Shown here piece after piece: positions 6,682-12,822 of a stretch of DNA of 12,822 nucleotides; the first letter of the stretch is position 1, and every line of letters begins with the position of its first letter. The notes beneath the pieces were generated by a model that saw only the letters and a program-made list of their open reading frames with translations, had not been told where the DNA came from and did no database searches. Both the position numbers and the translations under genes were made by a program. The DNA comes from Anaerolineales bacterium (GTDB lineage: Bacteria > Chloroflexota > Anaerolineae > Anaerolineales > UBA4823): NCBI GenBank assembly GCA_016932955.1, contig JAFGBV010000125.1, forward strand, positions 1-12,822, given 5' to 3'.

Positions 6682-7671
6682 ATGCCAACGCCGTTAAAAG
6701 CAGGAGAAGTACTTAGAAGTCGTTACAAAATACGCCGCATCATTGGCCACGGAGGTATGGGAAGTATATACCTGGCAGACGACATACGCCTGGAAGGGCG
6801 GCAGTGTGCGCTCAAAGAAGTTGAACACGACCGCACACTGCCCCCCGAATTAGTCCGCCAGGCTCGAGATCAATTCCTCCGTGAAGCTACTGTATTAGCG
6901 CGCCTGGACCATCCTAACCTCCCGAAAGTGTCCGATTACTTTTCCATCGGGGGCAGAGATTACCTGGTGATGGATTTTGTCCCAGGCAAAGACTTACGCA
7001 CGATGATGATCGAAGAACGTCAGGGGGGGGGATTTCTGGATGAAGCACTCATCTTGTCTTGGGCGAGTCAATTGGCAGATGCCTTAGAGTATTTGCACAG
7101 TCAGGATCCACCGATCCTGCATCGCGATATCAAACCTGGTAACTTGAAGCTAACCCCCAGTGGCTTACTAAAACTGGTCGATTTTGGCCTGGTGAAAATC
7201 CTCGCTTCAGATGAGATGACCATCACTGTCTTGCAGGGGCGGGGCACAGCCCTATACACCCCCCTGGAACAATATGGGGGCGATGCCGGTCATACCGATG
7301 CGCGCAGCGATATCTTTTCCTTTGGTGCTACTCTTTATCACTTGTCCACCAATACACCACCTGTAGAGGCGCGGGAACGCTTTTTGAACCCTGATAGCCT
7401 GCTCCCCCCGCGCCAGATCAATTCTGCGATCAGCCCGCGTGTGGAGCGTGCTATCCTGTGGGCAATGAGCCTGCATCCTGATGACCGCCCCCAAGATGTC
7501 CAAACTTTCTCCAAGGCTTTGTTAGGTGATTGGTCTCCCCCGGTCGGTCCGGTGCGCAAACCACGCCCTATGAGCATCGGCAGAATTTTGCGCTCACCGA
7601 GCGAACAGACCCTGCTATGGATTGCATCAGGTTTAGTAATATTTAGCTTGATTGTGACTTTGCTTCGCTGA
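6682..7671 (+). CDS. Membrane-anchored Ser/Thr protein kinase (Hanks type)
   Basis: A 329-residue eukaryotic-like kinase. The Gly-rich loop is [10 protein letters not shown] (21-30), the ATP-anchoring lysine is Lys45 in ALKEV, the catalytic loop is HRDIKPGN (147-154) with Asp149, Lys151 and Asn154, and the Mg-binding DFG is at 167-169. The activation segment ends in TPLEQY (193-198), the bacterial counterpart of APE. All catalytic residues are present, so it should be active. After the kinase domain a short basic linker leads to one hydrophobic helix (about 310-328) at the very C-terminus, leaving only one residue beyond it: the enzyme is tethered to the membrane with no extracellular sensor domain. 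It is divergent from the FHA regulator, its likely substrate or partner. Its last 29 bp overlap the end of the convergent GH3 gene. Confidence 0.94.
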   Translation: MPTPLKAGEVLRSRYKIRRIIGHGGMGSIYLADDIRLEGRQCALKEVEHDRTLPPELVRQARDQFLREATVLARLDHPNLPKVSDYFSIGGRDYLVMDFVPGKDLRTMMIEERQGGGFLDEALILSWASQLADALEYLHSQDPPILHRDIKPGNLKLTPSGLLKLVDFGLVKILASDEMTITVLQGRGTALYTPLEQYGGDAGHTDARSDIFSFGATLYHLSTNTPPVEARERFLNPDSLLPPRQINSAISPRVERAILWAMSLHPDDRPQDVQTFSKALLGDWSPPVGPVRKPRPMSIGRILRSPSEQTLLWIASGLVIFSLIVTLLR

Positions 7672-10441
7672 GCCGCCAGATCCATGCCGCGGCTGCCCCA
7701 CAGATTGATCCCAATAGCGAGGTTGCCATTGTACCCCACAGGGCATAGTTTTGGATCAGGCTGCTGCTGCCTGGCAGGCCAATGGCAATGTATGAATAGG
7801 CGCTCAATCCGCCGATCAAAGCCAAGAAACCCGCTCGCACTCCCCATCGAAGCCCGCCACGCAAGCTGATAGCCAGGTAACTGACTGCTCCTACCACAGC
7901 AGAGACCGCTAAAGCCGCCAGCCAATCGCCAAAGTTCACGACTGCCTGGGGTGGCTCAACCGTGGGTGTGGGCGTGGGTGTCAGCGTCACAGTTGGCGTA
8001 AAGGTGGGCTGTTCCGTAGCAGTGGGTGAGGGCGTGGGTGTCTCGGTAGGTGGCGGCGGGGTGGCAGTGACATTTTCCGGCGGGATATCGAAGATAAGAA
8101 CGTCTGAGAGGATGGCATTATCACTTTCAGCCCGGATCTGTAAGGTGCCGGGCTGATCCACGCGTAGCGCGGTTCCGGCTACTCCTTGAACGGTTTGGGC
8201 TTCAATCTGCTGGAAAGCCGTTCCTCCGAGGGTGATGATAAACTGCACTACCGTGCCGTCGGGAACAGCGCGGCCATTGTAATCCACGATGACCCCTGTG
8301 TACACAGAGATCGTATCGCCAATACGGAAGACAGGTGGTGTGGGTGTAGGAAGCGCCGTTTCGGTTGCTGTGGGGGATGGCTGATCATCCAGGTATAATG
8401 GAATCACTTGACTTGGATCTGGCGAGAGTACTGCAATAATGTCATATCCTGCGCCAGGCACAGAAACAGGAAGGTCGCCGTTGGGCTGCAGTTCCTGGAA
8501 AAGCAAGCGTGCAGCTACATCAAGGAAGTTTGCCGAGCGGCTGAACAAACCATAATATGCAGTCAATTTGGAAATATCGGTGGCATCCAGATAGTATGGC
8601 GCGCCCATGGCAAAGGCAATCAGGTTCTTTTGCTGGTAGAGGTCAGGCCGCATGCCCAGAAAATTGCGCAGTGCCTGTGAAGGGGGCCAATCAGGCGATA
8701 CTGTACCGCTGGCAAAGACAATCCAATCTGCCTGGCGCAAATCATTCTCTATTTGCAAAACACCAGTCCCGGCATCTAGCATACTTTGTAAATCTTCATA
8801 TGAATACGAGGTCAGATTCCCGGGCAGGATCTGCCCGCTGCCACTGTAGAGGCGAATGACTGCGTCAGCCAGCCCGTTTACACTGATGGTGTATTGTTGG
8901 CGGCAGGTGCTGCATTGCTGGTAAACTCTTGCGTCCGTGATGAAGACGATCTGGTCGTTTCGCCCCGGCGGATCTGGCATCTCATCATCCAATTCCTCGA
9001 GCGTGGGGCTGATCAATGTGGCTGCTTGACGGGCGATATCAAAGGTTACCTTTGAAGATTTGTTCAACTCGTTGAGGATGTTTTCTTCAGGTAGAACTTC
9101 CTGCAACGAGAATGAATCGCCATAAATCCGGAGTTTGAGGGTGAGAATGCGTTGCACGGATTCGTCCACGCGTTGGGCAAACGCGGGATCCTCGCGGTAT
9201 TTCTGGGCGAAGAATTCCAATGTATTGGTAACAGCCGTTTGCGCATCTTCGGATGATGAGGAGATGTCGCCCAGGTAAAGCAGGTCATTGCCTGCCAGGA
9301 AGGCATCCCGGGCAACAAACCGCCCACTAAAAGCCTCCCCGGAGGGATCGTAGAAGCGGCGCACTGCACGGCTGCCCAGGTTGTCGCTGATCATTACCCC
9401 GCCCGCCTCGCGCCAGGAAGCGAAAGCTGGTAGGGTGATCAACTGAGCGAAAGCCTGGGGGTCAAAGCTGACCGGCTTGGTTGTGGCGCGGATGTTCCCT
9501 TGGAAGCCCTGGTAGCGAATATGGGAGACCAGCAGTGCATCGGTTTGGGCCAGGGAATCGGGCGCGTTTCCGGTTACTGCGAAGAATGGGTAGAGCTCGA
9601 TCTGCTTGAGCTGCTCTAACGATTTCCGCACGGTGGCTACTTCATCTTCTGGCAGGCGGTCCGACCCCCCGTACCCGGGGAAATGGCTGGCAACAACCAC
9701 AATCTTGTTATTGCTGCCCTGGTGCAGGCCGCTGATATAGGCTTTACCCATTTCGCCTACCCAGTAAGGGTCTCCGCCAAATGTTTGTACTCCCAGATCG
9801 CCACCATTTTCCGAAAATGGCGCCTCCAACACATCCAGGGAGGGCCCCAGATAGAGATTGAAGCCCAGCCCCGATAACTCTTTTCCAAGCACTTCGCCAG
9901 CCTGCCGCGCAAGCTCAGGCTGCCAGGTGGCCCCTAAGGACATTTGGCTGGGAAGTGGAGTGAGCCCGTTTAATATCTGATCATAGGGATAGCCGTCGCC
10001 ATTCTGAGCGATTCCGATAAAGAGCGGGGCATATACTGGAGTGAATATTTCTCCATTGAAGGGGTTGGTCTGGTTTTGCTGTGAAGCAGCATATTCGTTG
10101 CGCTGCAACTGGTCAACCAAGCTGCTCGCCAGGGGGATGGTTTGGTCTACTCCTACAAAGTTATCGTTTGCCGATGTTAATACTACGCCCCCTATGTGGT
10201 AGTTCACGATCAGATCGTAGATGCGAGAGCCAGTTTCTGAGCCAGCCCCAGCCTCCGGCCCAATAAATGTGACAAGGAATAACTGGCCAACGCGCTCCTC
10301 TGGGGTCATCGTCTCCAATAGAGCAAAAGCCATTTCCTCAGTGGTAAGAGTCTGCAATTGTGGCGCGGCCTGCCCTGCTCCCGCGGGAAGGATCAATGCG
10401 ATCACCAGGAGAGAGTAGATCAGGCGGTAGAATCGAGCCAT
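7643..10441 (-). CDS. Secreted, membrane-tethered GH3-family protein (beta-N-acetylhexosaminidase/beta-glucosidase-like)
   Basis: A 932-residue surface protein. A signal peptide (about 1-26, ending GQAAP) precedes the GH3 barrel (about 38-440) with [10 protein letters not shown], the substrate-binding HFPG (253-256) and the presumed nucleophile Asp353 in MISDNLG. The GH3 C-terminal domain follows (about 460-690; LPVSVPG near its end), with an unusual CSTC pair at 510/513. Next come a Thr/Pro linker, an Ig-like beta domain (starting [10 protein letters not shown]), a second long Thr/Pro linker, and three hydrophobic helices (about 839-860, 869-889, 899-922). Positive-inside charges put the catalytic part outside. 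In NagZ-type enzymes HFPGHGDT..DSH supplies the acid/base His; here the stretch is [14 protein letters not shown] and that His is absent, so activity is uncertain. AGGAGA at 10446-10451 fixes the start, which overlaps the CoA-transferase-like gene by 22 bp. Confidence 0.9.
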   Translation of the reverse strand: MARFYRLIYSLLVIALILPAGAGQAAPQLQTLTTEEMAFALLETMTPEERVGQLFLVTFIGPEAGAGSETGSRIYDLIVNYHIGGVVLTSANDNFVGVDQTIPLASSLVDQLQRNEYAASQQNQTNPFNGEIFTPVYAPLFIGIAQNGDGYPYDQILNGLTPLPSQMSLGATWQPELARQAGEVLGKELSGLGFNLYLGPSLDVLEAPFSENGGDLGVQTFGGDPYWVGEMGKAYISGLHQGSNNKIVVVASHFPGYGGSDRLPEDEVATVRKSLEQLKQIELYPFFAVTGNAPDSLAQTDALLVSHIRYQGFQGNIRATTKPVSFDPQAFAQLITLPAFASWREAGGVMISDNLGSRAVRRFYDPSGEAFSGRFVARDAFLAGNDLLYLGDISSSSEDAQTAVTNTLEFFAQKYREDPAFAQRVDESVQRILTLKLRIYGDSFSLQEVLPEENILNELNKSSKVTFDIARQAATLISPTLEELDDEMPDPPGRNDQIVFITDARVYQQCSTCRQQYTISVNGLADAVIRLYSGSGQILPGNLTSYSYEDLQSMLDAGTGVLQIENDLRQADWIVFASGTVSPDWPPSQALRNFLGMRPDLYQQKNLIAFAMGAPYYLDATDISKLTAYYGLFSRSANFLDVAARLLFQELQPNGDLPVSVPGAGYDIIAVLSPDPSQVIPLYLDDQPSPTATETALPTPTPPVFRIGDTISVYTGVIVDYNGRAVPDGTVVQFIITLGGTAFQQIEAQTVQGVAGTALRVDQPGTLQIRAESDNAILSDVLIFDIPPENVTATPPPPTETPTPSPTATEQPTFTPTVTLTPTPTPTVEPPQAVVNFGDWLAALAVSAVVGAVSYLAISLRGGLRWGVRAGFLALIGGLSAYSYIAIGLPGSSSLIQNYALWGTMATSLLGSICGAAAAWIWRLSEAKSQSS
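7952..8072 (-). repeat. Low-complexity Thr/Pro linker-coding tract (long)
   Basis: A GT/GGG-rich degenerate tract on the plus strand, recurring as GTGGGTGT/GGCGTGGGTGT, which encodes a Thr-Pro linker on the minus strand between the Ig-like domain and the membrane helices of the GH3 protein. It spans the cell wall as a flexible stalk and is a likely site of length variation by slippage. Confidence 0.7.
8332..8386 (-). repeat. Low-complexity Thr/Pro linker-coding tract (short)
   Basis: A second, shorter GTGGG-type tract encoding a Thr/Pro/Ala linker between the GH3 C-terminal domain and the Ig-like domain of the same protein. Confidence 0.55.
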
Positions 10442-11247
10442 TTTCTCTCCTTTGCCAGGATATCATGTAACGCTTGGCGGCGTGCTGCGCCTCCCAATGC
10501 TTCCACACAGCGAATGCCCAGCGGATCGATTTCCTCTCGCAGTAGCATGAGCTCATCCGCAGTGGGAGATGGTGTTTCGGCAAGATTCGGGGCAGTCTCC
10601 AATGCAAAGCCGGTGTGGGCCTGTATCTCTTCCAGGCTTACCCCAGGATGGTAAGTGATCAATCGCATGCGTTCCCTGGCAAAATCGAACTGCCCCAGGT
10701 CTGTGACCAGGTAGCGCGGGCCACTCCCGTGAATGCGTGAGGGGTGGTAACCCATCCCGGAGAGGAAATCAAGCCGCGGTACAAATGTGACTCTTGAATG
10801 GCGGGGAATATATAGGTGAATATCGTTCAGATAAGTGGTTACATCTGGGATCCCACCGCTGCCAGGAAGGCGCAAACGCGGCTGCCGGTAACTTTTCCCA
10901 AAAGCAATGTTGTTAAAATTTCCTGCCGGGTCAATCTGGCCTGGACGGAAGAATTCCAAAGGGCGCAGGGTGGGCAAGATCTCAGTTGCCGCGCGAGCGA
11001 ATCCGCTCGTGCGGATAGAGCGCTCTAACCAGAGGCTTTCGATGTTGCTGATGCCCATTGGCGCTGGATAGCGGCACACACCCTGGCCAATCGCAGAGGC
11101 AAAGTACAGGTTAGGCGCATGCGTTTTTTTCGCCAACAAGTAAGCCGCGGCCACTAGCGGGGTGGCGATGCCCTGGGAAACGATCTGACCATCATGCACC
11201 TGGCGCGCCATGCAAACCACCATGATCTCGTCTGGTGTAAAACCCAT
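10420..11247 (-). CDS. CoA-transferase family I beta-subunit-like protein (GctB/IpdB-like), orphan
   Basis: A 275-residue protein with the fold and motifs of the beta subunit of family I CoA-transferases such as glutaconate CoA-transferase: FTPDEIMVVCMARQVHDG (3-20), GIATPL (26-31), THAPNL (42-47), then GQIDPAGNFNNIAFG and RLPGSGGIPD. The open frame extends 61 codons further upstream, but that part lies inside the neighbouring dehydratase gene. The ATG at 11247 is 13 bp after that gene's stop, with purine-rich GAGCAGGCAGGAG before it, and matches the family N-terminus. Where GctB has its catalytic Glu (about residue 54) this protein reads LYFASAIGQG: no Glu lies between 41 and 69. No alpha subunit flanks it. 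It could be a hydrolase-type relative like IpdB or a non-catalytic subunit; the substrate is unknown. Confidence 0.82.
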   Translation of the reverse strand: MGFTPDEIMVVCMARQVHDGQIVSQGIATPLVAAAYLLAKKTHAPNLYFASAIGQGVCRYPAPMGISNIESLWLERSIRTSGFARAATEILPTLRPLEFFRPGQIDPAGNFNNIAFGKSYRQPRLRLPGSGGIPDVTTYLNDIHLYIPRHSRVTFVPRLDFLSGMGYHPSRIHGSGPRYLVTDLGQFDFARERMRLITYHPGVSLEEIQAHTGFALETAPNLAETPSPTADELMLLREEIDPLGIRCVEALGGAARRQALHDILAKERKWLDSTA

Positions 11248-11260
11248 CTCCTGCCTGCTC

Positions 11261-12256
11261 TTACTCTGTTGCCAGCGCATGTTGCACGATCCTTTGATGG
11301 ATTTCGGGCTGGATGTTCCCGCCGGTGAGGACGACAAGCGCCGGGACCTGGGGTATCTTCCCAGACAGCACTGCCGCCAACGCTGTTGCTGCCGAGCCCT
11401 CGATTCTCTCAGCATAATGTTGCCAGGCAAAAGCTATTGCACAGGCAATTTCATCCTCGCTGACCAACACAAAGTCATCCACAACCTGCTTTGTCAAGGG
11501 GATCGTCACCGATCCTGGTTCCACAGGGCCTGCCAGACCATCTGCCAGGCTGGGTAATTCTACGCTGTGATCCTGCGACCCGTGGTAGTACAAATCGTGG
11601 AGAAATGGCGAGGCTTCCGATTGAACAGCGATCAACTTGATGTGACTGCCACTTTGTTTTAAAACACTGCCCACACCGCTGACTAAGCCGCCGCCTCCAG
11701 CAGGTACAACCCAGATTTCTGGCTCTGGTCTGGCGCCGCCAGGTAGAAAAGCATCAGCCAGTTGTGCCCGGATTTCCAAAGCCAACGAGCCCTGACCAGC
11801 GATAACCTGTCCATCGTTGTACGGCGACACCCAGGTGCTGCCGGTCTCTGTCGCATAACCCAGTGCGGCTTTTTCCGCCTCGCCATATCCGCCGGGAACC
11901 AGGCGCACTTCTGCGCCTAAGTTTCGCATAGCCGAAATCTTTTGTTCTGTGGCATGGTCAGAGGCAAAGACGAGTACTTTTGCCTGGCAGATCTGCCCGG
12001 CTAACGCCACTCCCTGTCCATGGTTTCCTGCTGAAGCTGTTACCAGGCCTCGCTCCCGTTCCCATTCCGCCAGGCACAACACCTTGTTCAATGCGCCGCG
12101 TGCCTTAAAGGAACCTGTCACCTGCTTGTTTTCCCACTTGATGTACAGTCTGTTGTGATAGGGGAAGTTAACCTCATCGATTGTGAGTGGAGTCTGGTGA
12201 ATATATGGGCGGATGCGCTCTGTTGCATCTTCGAACCACGATGGGGGAATCATCAT
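11261..12256 (-). CDS. Threonine/serine dehydratase-like PLP enzyme (fold type II)
   Basis: A 331-residue enzyme of the serine/threonine dehydratase family, expected to deaminate L-threonine to 2-oxobutyrate and ammonia or serine to pyruvate. The PLP lysine is Lys51 in TGSFKARGA; the substrate loop is SAGNHGQG; the phosphate-binding glycine loop is PAGGGGL; a C-terminal LVVLTGGN strand is present. The length corresponds to the catalytic domain alone with no ACT-type regulatory domain, so feedback control like biosynthetic IlvA is not expected. Serine racemase or hydroxyaspartate dehydratase relatives cannot be excluded from sequence alone. The first ATG overlaps the stop of the upstream phosphodiesterase gene as ATGA (12253-12256), so translation is coupled; a second in-frame ATG follows at once. 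Confidence 0.9.
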   Translation of the reverse strand: MMIPPSWFEDATERIRPYIHQTPLTIDEVNFPYHNRLYIKWENKQVTGSFKARGALNKVLCLAEWERERGLVTASAGNHGQGVALAGQICQAKVLVFASDHATEQKISAMRNLGAEVRLVPGGYGEAEKAALGYATETGSTWVSPYNDGQVIAGQGSLALEIRAQLADAFLPGGARPEPEIWVVPAGGGGLVSGVGSVLKQSGSHIKLIAVQSEASPFLHDLYYHGSQDHSVELPSLADGLAGPVEPGSVTIPLTKQVVDDFVLVSEDEIACAIAFAWQHYAERIEGSAATALAAVLSGKIPQVPALVVLTGGNIQPEIHQRIVQHALATE

Positions 12257-12822
12257 TCCGTTAGTACGCTTTCTGGGTGGATCTGTCCCAGTTCTTGCAA
12301 GGCTAGCAGAGGGTCGTCAGTAAAAATGCCATCTACGCCTTGCGAGAATAAACGGCGCATATCCTGGCGCTGGTTGACGGTGTACACATGTACCCGGCGA
12401 CCACTGCGCTGGGTGCGGCGGATCAGAGCAGCGGTCGCGTCGGATAACTCCGGGTGCAGCGCTTGGTGGGGGATCAGCCTGCCCAGCAAAGAACGGGCTA
12501 AGGCACCGCTTGTTCCAGCCAGTGTCAGCAATCCCAAAGGAACCTGCGGGAGAACACGGTGGGCGCGGATCAGTGCATTTGGGTTGAACGAAGAGAATAA
12601 CACGCAATCGCTCAAGCCATACTTCTGAACCAGCTCGCAAACTTTTTCGGGCAAATTATCTCGCGGCGAGGTGTAGTTGGTCAACTCCACGTTAATGAAG
12701 ATTTTATGACCGACGTTCTCAAAAACCTCGGCCAGGGTGGGGATTTTTTCGCCTTGAAAAGAGATATCAAAATGTGCGCCCGCTTCCAGCTCGCGCAGAG
12801 CTGCCAGAGGGGTTTGGCGCAC
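12253..12822 (-). CDS. Glycerophosphodiester phosphodiesterase-family protein (5' partial)
   Basis: The C-terminal 189 residues of a GDPD TIM-barrel enzyme, which hydrolyses glycerophosphodiesters to glycerol-3-phosphate and an alcohol. Visible motifs: IPTLAEVFE (28-36), the INVELTN strand (43-49) with Glu46 as expected metal ligand, FSSFNPNAL, and the C-terminal VYTVN plus DGIFTDDP. The frame is open to the window edge. The first codon is GTG but is probably internal, because the family's N-terminal HRG...PENT and ETDV..T.D motifs (about 60 residues) are missing and should lie beyond the edge. It lacks a signal peptide in the visible part. It is upstream of, and translationally coupled to, the dehydratase. 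The natural substrate cannot be told. Confidence 0.9.
   Translation of the reverse strand: MRQTPLAALRELEAGAHFDISFQGEKIPTLAEVFENVGHKIFINVELTNYTSPRDNLPEKVCELVQKYGLSDCVLFSSFNPNALIRAHRVLPQVPLGLLTLAGTSGALARSLLGRLIPHQALHPELSDATAALIRRTQRSGRRVHVYTVNQRQDMRRLFSQGVDGIFTDDPLLALQELGQIHPESVLTE

Noticed and set aside
7338..7925. 195-codon minus-strand ORF spanning the kinase/GH3 junction
   Set aside because: Overlaps two well-supported genes in other frames and has no family resemblance.
7952..8072. GGGTGT-rich tract considered as a CRISPR-like or tandem regulatory repeat
   Set aside because: No fixed repeat unit or spacers; it simply encodes the Thr/Pro stalk of the GH3 protein.
11248..11430. N-terminal 61-codon extension of the CoA-transferase-like ORF
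   Set aside because: It lies in another frame inside the dehydratase gene, has low-complexity Arg/Ser/Gln composition, and the family N-terminus begins at the ATG at 11247, which has a purine-rich upstream and a short intergenic gap.
12820..12822. GTG at the window edge as the start of the GDPD gene
   Set aside because: The resulting protein would lack the N-terminal catalytic and metal-binding motifs of the family; the frame is more likely open beyond the edge.

Overview
The window (12.8 kb, moderately GC-rich, no RNA genes, no mobile elements, almost no intergenic space) looks like an ordinary chromosomal segment of a bacterium of the phylum Chloroflexota, most likely class Anaerolineae. 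The basis is gene content and protein style, not a search: a GAF-PAS histidine kinase coupled to a CpXC-domain protein, an FHA-winged-helix fusion regulator facing a short Ser/Thr kinase, and secreted proteins with long Thr-Pro linkers. The genus cannot be told from the sequence.

Left block (31-2756, minus strand): tgt (tRNA-guanine transglycosylase, GTG start), uppP (undecaprenyl-diphosphatase) and a PstS-like lipoprotein form a tight run with a 4-bp overlap and a 3-bp gap. The tgt promoter appears to give an almost leaderless mRNA. It overlaps, back to back, a plus-strand promoter that drives the next block.

Middle block (2819-7671): a 41-codon small ORF with its own ribosome binding site is followed 2 bp later by a soluble GAF-PAS histidine kinase. 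The start of a CpXC zinc-ribbon/helical protein overlaps the end of that kinase gene. Converging on it is a minus-strand FHA plus OmpR-type winged-helix regulator with no receiver domain. This regulator is divergent from a membrane-anchored Ser/Thr protein kinase. Together these could be a phospho-signalling island in which the Ser/Thr kinase acts on the FHA regulator, similar in logic to mycobacterial PknH/EmbR. The histidine kinase has no response regulator in view.

Right block (7643-12822, minus strand): a four-gene run, in transcription order: a GDPD-family phosphodiesterase (5' end outside the window), a threonine/serine dehydratase-like PLP enzyme, an orphan CoA-transferase beta-subunit-like protein without the usual catalytic Glu, and a 932-residue secreted, membrane-tethered GH3-family protein whose NagZ-type acid/base His appears to be missing. 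Adjacent genes overlap or are separated by 13 bp at most.

I see no clearly new system such as a defence island, CRISPR or transposon. The best leads are the FHA-regulator/kinase pair, the small ORF ahead of the histidine kinase, and the two enzymes (CoA-transferase-like and GH3) that kept their fold but seem to have lost canonical catalytic residues.
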